Shown one piece after another: positions 34,741 through 47,346 of a DNA stretch of 64,000 bases. Positions within the stretch are counted from its first letter, which is position 1, and the number at the start of each line of letters is the position of its first letter. A model generated the notes under the pieces. That model saw only the letters and a list, made by a program, of their open reading frames with translations, did not search any database and was not told the DNA's origin. The position numbers and the translations under genes were made by a program. Source of the DNA: Capillidium heterosporum (lineage: Eukaryota > Entomophthoromycota > Entomophthoromycetes > Entomophthorales > Capillidiaceae). The stretch is taken from contig WBMQ01000005.1 of NCBI GenBank assembly GCA_016630905.1, positions 1,240,001 to 1,304,000 of the forward strand. Reading direction: 5' to 3'.

Positions 34741-37162
34741 TTTGAGTATTAGTAGAGCTGTGTCTTTGTATTTCAATTTCGTAAGTGAGAGAGAAGTGCA
34801 GCTTCCAAATTTATACTTTTTGGATAGGTTGAGGCTTCACCACAATTTGGAAGGAATTATTCTTCCATCCAATAGTTACCATTTAAGTTTAAAGATAACT
34901 TATGCTTGAAGTCGGTTCAACTAACTAAATTGAAAATTTAACTTTGTTTTGAAGGTATTGAGTTCCACTACTTGTAGCTTCGTAAACTGTGATAGATACG
35001 AGGCCTAACTACTGTAGAAACCTATATTCAAGCCACACTTGATGTATACAAATATTTTTTACCCTTCGCTACTTTAGCAGCCTAAGCCAACTTTACTTTT
35101 ACTTCGACTCTACTAGAATAGTGTAGGTATAGTGCCAAATCTAACCCGACTGTAAGCCTAATTTAGATTCTATTGAAATTCAGCGTTATTCCTCAGAGTA
35201 AATTGTTGCCATCATAAATGGAATTTTGTTATCAGCTATCGCTTACAAATTTATTGGAACTAACCTATCCACGCTTAAAAGTATGCCACGTTCATATAGT
35301 GGACATGAAAATCAAATATATGAGCCCATAATCCATTGAATTTCGACATTTTATTCTGTATCTGATAAGTTTTTACCAAGTTTAGTTATTTAGCGGTTTA
35401 GCAATTTCCCATGCTAAAGTAAATGAAGAAGAGTAGAACCAGTTGAACAAACCTTCATGGCTTTAGGTTGTTAAATGTAAGGCTATAGTGTTGGAACTGC
35501 AACAAATTGTACCAAGTGGGATCTAGACCTATATATAGTACAGTTTATTAGGTTTGCTGTAAATTTACATATACCGCTTAGCCAGTGGTATTCAGCTTTG
35601 TTAATAACGTATACTATAGTAAAAGAATCGCAATTTGAAACTATTGTGTAGTTTTGGATCTCAGTGTCAAAGATTGCGAGTAATGGTTAAAAACTACATA
35701 TGATACCACCTCAATCTAGATTAAGTTTATAACTTAGGATCGTTTTTATCCAAGGATATAAACTAATATCGCTATAGAAATATACTTTCAATATATATCA
35801 TTACTATAAACGAGTATACCAATCGCTTTTATAATTTGGCTTAAGATACTAGTTTGTTTAACCTAGACTTTCCATCCTCTACTCTACCACCAATTTCTTT
35901 TGAAGCACCTATTGACACCAAAGGTGGTGAAGTGGTATTATTGGAGCACTATACTAGGAGCATATAATTAAAGCTCTACTAGTGTTTCTATTAGAGACAG
36001 CAGCAGTGTTGGTGTTGACTAAACAGCTGCAAACTCATCTTTCTGCCATAGTTTTGCCGCTTGAGTGGCACTGAGTTTAAGTAAATCCCAGACAAATATT
36101 TTCCTAAAGAGGAAACTTCAGCTAAACTGCAAAAAATAAAAATTTTGCCAATAAAGAACCAATAGCTAAGAGCTATTATCGATTCTTATTCAATACGCCA
36201 AAACCATTTCCAAATCTAAACATATTTTGTCGTGATCTTGATAGTTTATAGCCATATGTATTAGATAATATATACTAAAAGGTTGAAAAGGTTAAACCTT
36301 TATTCTCAATATAGTATCTTGTTCATAATTAGTATATTATAAAAGCATATCCATATAAGTAAATTTATAAGCTTTTGGAAATTATGTATGTATTAATTGT
36401 GAACAAAGTAACACTCACTAAAAGATTTATCTTGCTAATAGGATACTTACCAAAGAAGGATACTATTCTCATACTTTTGTACAGAAAGAGATACCATAAT
36501 TTAGAGTTATAAATCAAATATGATATTAAATTTCCAGTAAAGAATATGTAATGGAGAAAATATACAGTATATTTCAAAGTTTTAACACAAAAGTTTTGAA
36601 ATATGTTTTGTGGTCCCCATTTCCGCAAAACTCAGTATCGCCGCTTGAAAATATTGCTCGACACATGACTATAACCGAGAGATTCAACAGGATATAGGAT
36701 TTGGTATCAAAACTTCAACTTGAATTTTTAGCTTGTATTTGATACCATATTTGGTGCTGTTGTAGAATGTTTTACCAGTGAAAATGCTCCTAGGAATTAT
36801 ACTGAGGATTATCCAAGTTTCCCATCAGTCATCAGTCATCTTCACATCAGTAAGATCATAGTTGAAGATAAAATATTTTCCTTTAGAGCAAAAGCCTAGT
36901 TTTGCAAAAACACCCACATTTGAAATATCATATTGAGGGAAGTTTTGTTACCAACTGAGACTATTTGGAATTATCCAAAAGAACACCTTCATAGATAGTT
37001 TTGCTAGATATACTTGATATCAAGTATATTTATCAGTTGGAAGCAGAATATAGAGCCTATTTTGGAATGCAACATACGACAATAAATTTAAGTATACATC
37101 AAATTTATTTACAATAAATGCTTAAAGCTAATCAACAAAACAAATGAAAAAAGGGAATTTTA
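34741..37162. other. Intergenic region
   Basis: About 2.4 kb. The first 100 bp hold the GTP cyclohydrolase promoter. The rest is AT-rich; short frames (36365-36628 minus) have no motif. A small direct repeat, atcagtc twice, is at 36826-36839. Confidence 0.5.
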
Positions 37163-38689
37163 TTATTCAGAGTTTAAAAGGTCTGCTACTTTAGGGTTGT
37201 ACAACGTTTGATAGTCATGCTGGAGGGTTAAAATATTGGGCGCACTTCGCAAAAGCCATTGTTTCAATAGCAGTGGTGCATTCAATATATATACAAAAAA
37301 CAGATCTAGGAACTGGGCTTCCGTGCTCAACTCCTTATCCAGAATAAAGTTCAAGGTGGATCCATAATCCAAAATCAAGCCCAAATACCTTAGACTCGCC
37401 AACCCCGTCAAAAACTTTACAAACTGGACGTTCAAATGAGCTCTATACGTCAGTGTTAACTTGTGCAGCTTGATCTTCGGTTCGAAGGCAAAGCATTCGC
37501 TAGTGACGTTGCTGGAAATTTCCAAGTCTTTCAAATTGACCAAGTCGGTAAATAGGATTTGGAACATCTCCTTGTCGACGAATTCATAATTGGAAAGGGT
37601 GAGCCGCTTCAACTTCAAAAAGTGTCGGATGCTGGATGGGTCGGTTATGAGGTGGTGGTATGTATTTAAAACTTCAAGATTCGAAGCCCAGCTCTGTAAG
37701 TTGAGTATTGGAATGCCTTCATAAGAGTAGATGGAGACGTCGAGGTCCTTGACGTTGGGGAAGTGTGGTGGTGTAAGCAGCTTCTCCCACAGCTTGTTAG
37801 AGTTGTTGGGTTGGGCGTTGCGACTGTAGAGGTGGTTGAGGTGCAGGGTAAACTTGCGCAGTTTTGAAAACACAGGAAGGTGGATGCTACCTATGTCTAG
37901 GTTGGAAACGGAGATCTGGATGGGGTCGCATTGTAGACGCAAGGCCAGAAGGTTAGGGAAACACCGGTATATAGATGTGATAAAGGGAACGGTGATAACC
38001 TCGCTCTCCAAAAGCAGAAACTTTACAGTCGCCATCTCTACTTCAACGAGTCGGGAGCCTTGCAGCCTGCCACTTAAATTCAGCTTCTCGAGATTCGGAA
38101 ACGCAGTCTGAATAGTCTGGAAGATGTCGGCGTCAAAAGTAGATGCGTACAAGGTTAGATGCTTGAGCCCAGGGTTCGAGAAGGCTAAGATATGCTCCGT
38201 CTTTAACCGCGTGTAATTGATGAATAGCTCCTTCAGGTTGGGGAGAAGCTTACCTAGCTTAGCGACCTCGAATTCAAGGTCCAAGTTGAAATAGATGTCG
38301 TAGCTCCTCAGCCTCTTAAACCTTTCTACACCGACGCTTAAAAGCTGGTCGTAATACAGTTGCGTATAAACCCTTTCTGTATAGTCTACCAAGTTGTTAA
38401 AGTACTTGAACTCTAAGTCTTTGACATGGTAAAGTAGCTTACTTGCCTTGGTTATATACTGGTCGACTTTAGGTATCTTCTTCCTCATGTTGTACCAGTT
38501 TTCGTGTTCGTTGTCGTAATGCTTGGTGGGTAGAAGTTTGTAACTTGAGAAATATTCCGAATAAATTAAAGGCAGGAGCAGGCGGTAAAAAAACCGGGCT
38601 TGGAGCATCAATGTATAGATATCTTCCTCCTCCAAGCACTCTACTATTTTTAGGACGAGTTCTGCTGGAATTTCTTGCAGGGTTGTCAT
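37163..38689 (-). CDS. F-box/leucine-rich-repeat protein, intact copy
   Basis: Predicted SCF ubiquitin-ligase adaptor, 508 residues, single exon. The N-terminal F-box (about residues 2-45) reads LQEIPAELVLKIVECLEEED and then RFFYRLLLPLIYSEYF, the typical 'LP.EL...I...L...D+...+...+..FY+L..PL+Y' pattern. From about 80 on there are irregular leucine-rich repeats (LPNLKELFINYTRL, FPNLEKLNLSGRL, LKRLTLSNYEFV, LVNLKDLEISSN) forming an RNI-like solenoid. I chose ATG 38689 because the frame upstream of it has only a TTG and the homologous copies start at the same Met. It is divergent to NUP133, 277 bp apart. Nearly all of it is duplicated at 23240-24696; only the last 70 bp differ. Confidence 0.9.
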   Translation of the reverse strand: MTTLQEIPAELVLKIVECLEEEDIYTLMLQARFFYRLLLPLIYSEYFSSYKLLPTKHYDNEHENWYNMRKKIPKVDQYITKASKLLYHVKDLEFKYFNNLVDYTERVYTQLYYDQLLSVGVERFKRLRSYDIYFNLDLEFEVAKLGKLLPNLKELFINYTRLKTEHILAFSNPGLKHLTLYASTFDADIFQTIQTAFPNLEKLNLSGRLQGSRLVEVEMATVKFLLLESEVITVPFITSIYRCFPNLLALRLQCDPIQISVSNLDIGSIHLPVFSKLRKFTLHLNHLYSRNAQPNNSNKLWEKLLTPPHFPNVKDLDVSIYSYEGIPILNLQSWASNLEVLNTYHHLITDPSSIRHFLKLKRLTLSNYEFVDKEMFQILFTDLVNLKDLEISSNVTSECFAFEPKIKLHKLTLTYRAHLNVQFVKFLTGLASLRYLGLILDYGSTLNFILDKELSTEAQFLDLFFVYILNAPLLLKQWLLRSAPNILTLQHDYQTLYNPKVADLLNSE

Positions 38690-38691
38690 AT
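37235..38691 (-). repeat. 1457-bp inverted repeat, right arm
   Basis: Reverse-complement partner of 23240-24696. The arms are separated by about 12.5 kb holding the actin-like pair and GTP cyclohydrolase I. Inverted near-identical arms of this size could also mediate inversion of the interval. Confidence 0.85.
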
Positions 38692-38966
38692 CTTCTTTGT
38701 TATTGCGATATTGTTTGTTTTCTTGTAAAGCTGAGACGTAGCTCCCTTCTACCTGTTTAGTCAAAAGGATTTGGCGAATTCACTTGTATAATTGGTTGGT
38801 ATTGTCCCAAAGTCTCAAGTTTAGTAGGAAAGGGAACTACGTCAAGTGCAAGTTTGAAATATTTTATCAAAGCAACTGACTCAAATCAACATCCCTTTGT
38901 ACTCTACTCCCAAAGAATATAAAAGAAGATATTTGCCAAAAAGAAAGCAATTTTTACAACTACAAG
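38690..38966. promoter_or_regulatory. Bidirectional promoter, F-box gene and NUP133
   Basis: 277 bp between divergent start codons. TATAAAAG at 38918-38925 lies 41 bp before the NUP133 ATG. Confidence 0.55.
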
Positions 38967-41900
38967 ATGAGTATATATCTATCCCAATTCAAGATAAGCA
39001 AATTCAAGCAACTACCAGATTCCATATTGAAGGCAGCTCAAGGTAATTTTTATACTTCATTTCAATCTTTATACCTACAGCTTTATAATTTAGGCAAGTC
39101 AGTTGGGGACTACTACATAATAAGTGATTTAGCCAACGTATCTTTAGCATTAGTCACTCACTTTAGCATCGAAGTACATTTACCTTTTCTATTGACTCAG
39201 CAGGTAATTCTTGATTTAAACATCGAGCTAAAAAAAAATTAAAAGTCCAAAACCATAACTATATCCAACCAATCCGATGACAAACTACCGCTTGCAACCT
39301 TCTTTCACAAAAATGGCTTAAATTTAGTCGTGCTAGACCATACCGGTCAACTCGATGTCTACTTTGACTTGAAGAAACACTGCCTACTCGACAACTTCAA
39401 GCCAGATAAAAGTCTACAGTTGAATTTAAATGATGGAGAGGAGATAGACTTTTTGACAAACTGCCAGGTACTATTTCTTGTTATTGTAGTTTTTAATTTT
39501 TTATGTGCGTATAGCCATACGGTATAGTCATAAATACGACTAGTCGACTCTCCTACATCCAAATTGAATCAAGCTTTTTGAACGAAACCAGGTTGAATTC
39601 CACTTCCCAGCTTTTAAACCGTCTAAGTAGTCTGCTTACCATTCAATACATTCAATAGAACAAGTGGTAGTCAACCTATATTGGATTTAATAACGGCTTA
39701 CTTTTACCAGGATTCAAGCGAAAGGTACCTTACATTTTGTTAAATTTATACTCGATCTTAATACTCCTTGCCAAGTTTTTTGTTCGGTTTAAGTGAAGAT
39801 AGAGTTTTAGTTTGGTCTAAGTTGAAAGAAAGCCCCTTCACGGTAAATATTTGAAAATGTGTTTTTAAATGAACTAAATTTTTTATCTCTATAAAACTCA
39901 GTTTGTAAATGAAATTTCTCTTTCACGATTAGCTGACCAGATGGTTGCTGGAACGAATTCTGACGTGGGATGGATACCTATCGACTTGATTTATGACAGA
40001 AGGTAGTTATATTTTAACTACTCTAATTGAATTTACTTTTAAAAGAGGAAGGATCGTTATCCTACTGCATCGTAGCATAGATAATCGAGAGCAACTCCAA
40101 GCTTTGACTTTGGAGTACAACCTTGGTCAACGAACCAATCCCACCTTTGAAAATTTTAAACAAGTGATTGATCTCCCATCCGATGACTCGGTAACTTTAA
40201 ATTTACTCGACAAAGTTTTAAATTTCATAAATTTAGACTAATTTATTTGGCCGCTAAACTTCATTTGCTACATCGAGATAGAGATGGTGACCGCAATGTG
40301 ACCTGTTTCATGATCCAGTCATCGACACTCGCCATTCTAACGACAACCGACAAAATGGGCCCTATCGCTGTTATCCCTTGGCTTGATAATGAAGATGTTG
40401 TTGAGTTATGCGACAGTGAATATGGACATACCGACCTCATCGTCAGTTTGAATCATCATTTACTTAAGGTTGAATATATGGCGACTCCACCTATATTGAG
40501 CCATGGTTCTCAACTTCTGAACCACGACGATAGACTTCTTATACAGCTTTTGGATCAAATGTCCCGGTCAGACCAATCCATTGCGTTGCCAATTGATATC
40601 AAGAGGATGATACAGCATCTGGGTACCGATCGGGAAAGTCTACCCTACATCGTAACTACTGCTGTTGACAACTTGCTATCCTCTGCAAGACTCCCCACTA
40701 ACGCGACCTTCAATGATTTGAACCTAATCCAAACTACTTCTAAAGATCGAGTTGACCATTTGACCAGTTTGATGACCATTTTACAGGAAACCAATCTGCT
40801 TAATCAGCTGGAGGACCCTATGATCGTAGATTTGGTAGAACGGTATCAGAAGGTAATAATCAGTGGTCGGTTATTGGACCATCAAGTGCACCGGTTCAAG
40901 GAACGGGTTGAAGTCAAAGTTACTAAGCTTCTAACCTCTCTAATTAAAGCGGTTGCCAATCCGCTACGCCTCGACCCTGGCTACAACTTCTTAGTTAAGC
41001 ACTTTGACAAAGTGGACGACTTACTTTCGGCACTACCCAATCACATGCGACACCCTACCGAAGTTCCAAGATCCTACCTCAACGACTACGCTCTACTTGT
41101 ATTCGAGTGCAACGTCTTACTTTTGAAGAGCTTGACCGAACTTCCCGACTTGGGTTTAAATTTAGATCAGCTACCTACCGATGTACGATGGTTGGATCGT
41201 ACTCCCATGGTTTCTACTCTAACACAAGCTTTCCTTGCAACAGAACGGATATTAGACGGGTTTAAGGCCCATCACGATCTATTAAAGCCTATGGACGTCG
41301 AACTTCCAACTGAGCTCTACTGGTTACCTCCCTTCGCCTTGAGAGAGTTGGCCGACCACCCCAAGCAACTCCTTCTCTATCTCAAGTATCAGCTGGTAGC
41401 TTTAGCCCAGTTTTTGGCCGCTGGAGCCTACCGTCGTTCCTCTAAAGATATGGTCAATGACTTGACCTCGGGAGAAAGCCATAGCGAAGCTCAAGGAACT
41501 TCCCTAATCTATCCTACCTTGACGCGGTACGGTCTGGTTGATGAAGCCATAAATTTAGCAGAAAGATATCGTGCTTTCGACCGGTTGGCTTCCCTCATCG
41601 TCAACCGACCCGAAACTAAGTTGAATCAGGGTGGGATAAAGGCTAAGATCGAACAGTTTGGTTACCCCATGTATCTAGCTTTTCACCACTACTTCCTGAA
41701 CAAAAACCAGCGAGCTCAGGTACTGCAGCTCGCCAATGATTTTCCCGAGTTGGCAGATCAAGCCCTAGCTGACGGAAACCCGGCTGAGCTGAGTGCCTAT
41801 CATCATCTCAACCGACAACACTTTGACTTAGCTAGCGACCAATTCTTGGAGGCGGCCAAAGGAACTCAGGACATCAGTCGACGTAAGCTTTTCTACTCGA

Positions 41901-42716
41901 TCGGTAAGTTGGCTTTGTTCTGCCAGGGTTCAGCCTGAAGATAGCAATACTAGGAACCTGGTAAACTCAGCAGTCGTTGAGGAAATTGACGACGCCTTGG
42001 ATGTCCTGTCGGCCCACGAGCAGCTGAAAAATTTGATCCACCACATGCTACCCCCTCGGACCTTGGATGATTTAGACGAGATGGTGGACAACAAACTAGC
42101 TCACAAAAAGTACAAGACGAGTCGCTTCCCCATCATGCGTAAACTCCTCCGTACTTCGGTTCATCGCCTCATGACCGGCAATATCCTTGACTTCATCGAT
42201 TTGATCGACATCCTCACTTTGAAGACCAACCAATTGGATGGAGACCCGGGCTTCATGGCCACCAACGGGTTTGATCTGGCTTTTGAAATCTACCGTAGAT
42301 TGGACGCGACTTACGATGCCGAAAGTAGGCGTTACGCTCTATGCACCATATGGCGACGTACCATATTGGTAGACGCTTGGGACGACATCGAGCGGGAAGG
42401 GGTACATTTTGGCGAAGAACAGCGTAGGATACGTATGCAGGAGACTGCCCTCTACTCTTTGATGCTGGTAGCGTTAGACAATAGGGCCCCTCTTGCATTA
42501 CTGATAAGTCCCGAATCCACCAAGTTCGATTTGGATGCCGCCTACCTTAAACGACGTAATCCGACTTTGAGCACAGAGGAAGTAGCTAGATTACTAAAGG
42601 AGTACAAGGAAGAGAACATGGAGTTAGAGAAGTATCTCCGAGGCGGTCTCAGTAAGATGTACGTCGATGTCAAGTCGATGGTCCAGAAAGAGCTGGAAGG
42701 AGGTGAGGCTCAGTAA
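38967..42716 (+). CDS. NUP133: Nucleoporin Nup133-like protein
   Basis: Y-complex (Nup84/Nup107-160) scaffold nucleoporin with an N-terminal beta-propeller and a C-terminal helical stack. Suggested exons: 38967-39042, 39094-39203, 39246-39467, 39515-39724, 39776-39842, 39902-40002, 40046-40190 and 40237-42716, about 1135 residues, the usual length. Propeller signals are LLNRLSSLL and GLSEDRVLVWSKLKESPF. The C-terminal part has LTRYGLVDEAINLAERYRAF, then FGYPMYLAFHHYFLNKNQRA and SRRKLFYSIGKLALFCQ, matching the Nup133 C-terminal domain pattern. The frame breaks by one base at three places: about 39645-39660, about 40190-40255 and about 41925-41935 (GGGTTCAG). The last one lies in plain coding sequence with no possible intron. 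A gene expected to be needed by the cell would hardly carry these, so sequence error is likely. Confidence 0.8.
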
Positions 42717-43141
42717 CTGGCTTTGTGTTGAACTTTTATATTGTTTAGGAAGGTGAAGTAAACTTGGTTCTCATTGAATATTTAATTTTAACGTAAATGT
42801 ATAATTTTATATATATGTTTATTTATTTTCTCATACTATAGATATACCCTTATAGATAAGATAGGTTATTAATAGTTTACTTCCTTATTCTTCATATATT
42901 AATAGTGAAAATGATGTTCGAAGGGAGGCCTAATCATTAGCACTGTTATCGAAAGATGATAGTAGAATTAAATACAAATCTACCAGCAACTATAATATAC
43001 ATTACCAAAAATGGGAAATGTAGTAATAAACTAAACCTTCAAAAAGCAAAACAATATAAAAACATTTACTGATATTAACACTTGCTTTAAAAATTTTAAA
43101 AATTTATTTACTGTTCATTTTAAAGACTTACCCTGAAGCTC
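42717..43141. other. Convergent intergenic spacer
   Basis: 425 bp between the 3' ends of NUP133 and the DUF4460 gene; AT-rich, no feature beyond presumed poly(A) regions. Confidence 0.5.
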
Positions 43142-43726
43142 CTAAAACTTGTCTCTATAAATATCCTTACCACTTAACAACTGATTCTTTAGTCCTGATA
43201 GGAACTGGTGTCGTAAACTGTTTTTACCATTTTCATACCTCAAGCTCAGCTTCAAACTTTCCATCTCACCTTCCAAAGCTTTAAGCTTCAACAACTTCTC
43301 ATCTTTATCACTACATAATCTATAATCTAAATTTACAAGTTGGGTTATGTAACTTAAGTTGAACAGCTTTATAATAGTCGAGTCTAAATTGGGTTTATTC
43401 AACATGGAGATAAGCTCGTTGTCGAAAGTCAAGTCGATAAGCTTAGGTGTTTTAACATTGTCCTTTGTATAAACTTGAAATAGGTTGGTACCTTTACTCC
43501 CTTCCAACAATCGAGCTCTCCACCTCAAACTGATGGCTTTTGAGTTGACTATATCGTCGTCTTTATGTTGTAGTAGAGGGTCAAAGTGATGGTTGAGTTT
43601 AGTTATACCTGACTCGTTGATAGATTTCAAATTGGGCTTGTTGTAGAAGAAGTCAGGGTGCACATTCTTGATGATATTGATTAGATGCTGCTTTAGGTGG
43701 GCAGGTCGGACGTTGAGTTTCTCCAT
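43142..43726 (-). CDS. DUF4460/TCAIM-like protein
   Basis: 194 residues, single exon. The N-terminal half carries the pattern LKQHLINIIKNVHPDFF, then NESGITKLNHHFDPLL. This is the J-domain-like 'HPD.F' plus 'NE...+..LN..L..L' signature of the DUF4460 domain found in TCAIM (T-cell activation inhibitor, mitochondrial) and its fungal relatives. No clear presequence is visible. The C-terminal part is helical and charged (DEKLLKLKALEGEMESLKLS), likely coiled coil. A mitochondrial co-chaperone-like role is family-based inference. The gene is convergent with NUP133. The first ATG gives the domain with little leader. Confidence 0.6.
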   Translation of the reverse strand: MEKLNVRPAHLKQHLINIIKNVHPDFFYNKPNLKSINESGITKLNHHFDPLLQHKDDDIVNSKAISLRWRARLLEGSKGTNLFQVYTKDNVKTPKLIDLTFDNELISMLNKPNLDSTIIKLFNLSYITQLVNLDYRLCSDKDEKLLKLKALEGEMESLKLSLRYENGKNSLRHQFLSGLKNQLLSGKDIYRDKF

Positions 43727-45550
43727 AAAGCAGATTGGCTTTGGGATTTTTGGAAAAGTTCTGAGGCTGGGTTTTAAGTACTGAAAATTTTGGGAGCTGT
43801 AGCTGTAATAAAGTTTATGAATTTTCCAAGAATTAGCTTTGATGGAGATTAGTTTAATATGTCATGTATTAAGTTGATGGTAAACATCATCAAAGTTTTG
43901 AATCTGTGGTCTACTTATTCGACATACCGGTGCTTATTCATGTTTAAAGAAAATCACCATGCTTACCATGCTACCGTCTATAGATAGTGATGATTTTCAC
44001 AAAATGTAAACAGGTCCTAATACTTTTACCATTTGCAATTGAACGGATTACATTCCTTGATAACTTATTTGACAGCATATAATGGGTTGAAATTTTAAAC
44101 TTTGTTATGTTTTGACTATTGTTATAAGTACTATCAAAGGTGTTCATTACCACCATCAAATTGAAGATAGGGTAGTCTTGGCGGTAGTGAACTTGTAATA
44201 CAAATAGTAGCGATGCTACCAGTGTAAGTTGATACTTTCAGTATCAAACTGGGCTTAATAAATCAGCATTAGTTATCAATAGTTAAGTATGTCCTAGTTG
44301 CATCGAGGACATTGAAATCGAAAGTATAAATATAGGTAATTACATAGAATCTATTGCTGTTGAGTAGAGATCTGCCATTATAAACTCGTTTTCTGAAAAG
44401 GTAGATTGATGTTGATACTGTAGATATTCTTTTAACCTCAATAATGGTAACTAAAAATAGGTACCTCATATGGAGGCATATTCAGGTAACTTAGAAAGGT
44501 GACGAAGTCGAGGATATGGACATACCTCCAACGAGTGGTTTTATTAAAATAAGGTGTAGTAGTAATATTTAAAAACTGCTTAATTCCATCCAAAACATCA
44601 ATGAAAAAGTTTATTACATTCTCCCAGTAGTAAAAATACACATGTAATTGTTATAAATCACTTCAAAATACAGTATGTAAATCAAAATCTTTATTTTTGA
44701 GCTGTGAGGATGTAGTTCCTTTAAACGTAAACATTACCTCTGAGTTATAGAAATATGAAGGTGATAGATGATGGCATAACGGCAAAGTATTTTACCAACA
44801 TCCAATCTTAAATTTACTACATTGAAAGGGGCCTGCAGAGAATTTAACCCAATATAAAGTCCATCTTTATAACATCTCCAAGTCACTTTAATTTGGGTTA
44901 TATTAATGATGCCTCAAAATATTACAAACACAATTCAGCCTCACCCCGTCAATCAAATCTCAACTTCAAAACTCTATCAAAAATATTTCAACTTGCTATA
45001 AGGTCTTCCATAAAGTTTCTTCATCTATTAATAATCGAAATTCAAATTATTTTAGTGTTGGTGTCGAAATTAACCATTCTAAAGTTCATTCTCTAACAGG
45101 TTTATAAAGCAACACCACTGATAAGTAGCCTCTTAAATAACAATTAAGAAAGTATTGATATATTAAATGTCACTAGTATTAATGCTGATATGTATTGAAA
45201 TACTAAATTCATATAGATCGCCACCTATTCTTGTCTTTCATTCCATCCTCATTGCTGATGTGAATTCGTTTAGTTCTTGCTTTCACAAAAGGAATAGCAT
45301 CCTCCAGATTCATTCTAAACTAAATGTTGAACTTTCACTTTACTCTAAACAAAAATGATTGGGACTTCCTTCCCTAAATCATCCAACTAATTAGTGAAAG
45401 CATAAAGTACAAAAGTTCTATTGGCCAAACCCGAACAATTTGTAATTTAGCCATGTTGAAATTTAGAAAAGTGATGGATTCATAGCGAGTAAACTACCTC
45501 TTCCCCTTAGGCGTTCAGGTCTCCTTTTACTCTATTTCTCGGTAACCAAC
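43727..45550. other. Intergenic region with possible coding relics
   Basis: About 1.8 kb. Minus-strand frames at 44641-44438 and 44469-44269 read as tyrosine- and isoleucine-rich protein (WRYVHILDFVTFLSYLNMPP; then FYVITYIYTFDFNVLDATR) and overlap in different frames, suggesting a decayed gene of unknown family. Just before eL27 there is a pyrimidine-rich leader (TCTCCTTTTACTCTATTTCT) typical of ribosomal protein genes. Confidence 0.35.
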
Positions 45551-46071
45551 ATGAAATTCCTTAAACCTGGAAAGGTAACTATTTACAAAATACCTACAAC
45601 ATATGAAACTGAAACTTAAAAGTCTAAAATTGCGTGTAGGTCGCTATTGTCTTGAAAGGCCGTTTCGCCGGTAAGAAAGTTGTCATCGTAAAGAACTTCG
45701 ATGAGGGTACCAAGGATCATCCTTACGGTCACGCTTTAGTTGCCGGTATCGAGAGATACCCCCTCCGTGTCAACAAATTCATGAGCCAGAAGAAGATCTC
45801 CAAAAGATGCCGCGTCAAGTCTTTCTTGAAGGTCGTCAACTACAACCACATTATGCCCACTCGTTACGGTATTGAGTTCGACCAGTTGAAGAAGTTGGTC
45901 ACTAGCGAAACCGTTTCCGATGCCACCAAGCGTAAGGAAAGCAAGAAGGCTGTCCAGAAGGCTTTCCAGGAACGGTAAGATTTATATATGCATATTGATT
46001 TTAATTATTTTTGTAAATGTAGTTACACTTCCGGCAAAAACAAGTGGTTCTTCACCAAGCTCCGCTTCTAA
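45551..46071 (+). CDS. RPL27: 60S ribosomal protein eL27
   Basis: Structural protein of the large cytosolic ribosomal subunit. Three exons: 45551-45574, 45640-45974 and 46023-46071, giving 135 residues, the family length. The start MKFLKPGK and the split after codon 8 are typical. Later motifs are GRFAGKKVVIVKNFDEGT, HALVAGIERYPLRV, KVVNYNHIMPTRYG and the ending SGKNKWFFTKLRF. Codons are C-rich at third positions, as expected for a highly expressed gene. It has a pyrimidine-rich leader just upstream. Confidence 0.97.
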
Positions 46072-47256
46072 AAATTGACCTTTGATTTATTTATTAAATG
46101 GTAATAAATCCTAGTGTAGAAACGAACGAGGTAACGAATGTATTTTGTTCATAATTAAATTCGTTTAATCTATTGCTGATTTTTATTTTTACTTTTAATG
46201 TTTTCTCCAAGAGTCAACTATAAGGTAACATTTCAACATTTTGTTTACATTAATTTTGATTATCAATGCAATAGTATAACAGCTTTATAGTTTCCAATCT
46301 ATTACTCCAACACCTTTAATCTTTATACTACGTTAACTTGTACTTGCAAATATATACTACAAATCCTAATATTTGTGATAACCTTAAATCTGATTATTCT
46401 AAACTATAAGCTTGCTATTTGTATTTATATAACCAAGTCCAGGTATAATATATCGAATAACTTTCCTAACTTTTTGCTAAGGTAAAGAGTTACTAATTAA
46501 ATTCAGGTATGTCGTATATGGATATGTAAGGTTATTCAAGGCTAATATAGAAAATAACCATTTTGTCATACATACAAATACCACGTTTAAACAAATATAG
46601 CTATTTAGTTTTACATTAGCTACTACATTACGAATAGGCTCATATTGCTAAAATCTACTTACTACAGTTACCAACAATGTAATAAAATAGCAAAGATAAA
46701 AGCAGCCATAGCCATGTTGCTCTGCTGGAATAAGTGCAACATCTCCCATAATCTACGATGGAGCAATATTGACTTTTATGGCCAATAGAATGAATAGTTA
46801 TAGGCAAGAGTTTTGCTACGATTTGAAGAGACTGATACATCGGAAGTTTGCCTATATGGCTTTTACCAGCCAGATCAACTAACTATGATCCATATGTAAA
46901 TATAACTATATTGTAGGGCAGTTGTTATAATAAAGTTCCTTTCCATCTAACTTTTTATCTATTACAGGCCACTATTGAAAACGTAAAGAATTCAAACTGC
47001 ATTATACCTGATCCTTGATGTAGTGCTGCTTTTGCTAATCCTGCACTTGTCCTGTATATTAGTTTGACGTGGGTTCGTTAATTTCTGTCACTTATATAAC
47101 AAAATATTCGGGAGTAAATAGCCTTTTTATCGAACAACAAAGAAGGGTTAGCTATGACGATTAGCATGTTTGTTTTAGTGTGATTTCAACAATAGATCAT
47201 CTTAACTTCAATCTCAGTTTCGGAACTGCAATGTCCGATTCAGCCTTAACTTTTCT
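46072..47256. other. Intergenic spacer
   Basis: About 1.2 kb of AT-rich DNA; no gene recognised. Confidence 0.5.
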
Positions 47257-47264
47257 TATAAAAG
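47257..47264 (+). promoter_or_regulatory. TATA box of aldo/keto reductase gene
   Basis: TATAAAAG, 83 bp before the ATG at 47347. Confidence 0.55.
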
Positions 47265-47346
47265 CCAGCTAACTTTCAACTTGCAAAGATCATTTCAGAC
47301 AGTTCGTACAACCTTCAACTTATAAGAAACAGGCATATATCCAAAG

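Noticed and set aside
34337-34909. 190-codon plus-strand frame opposite GTP cyclohydrolase exon 1
   Set aside because: It is antisense to a well-supported coding exon and shows no motif.
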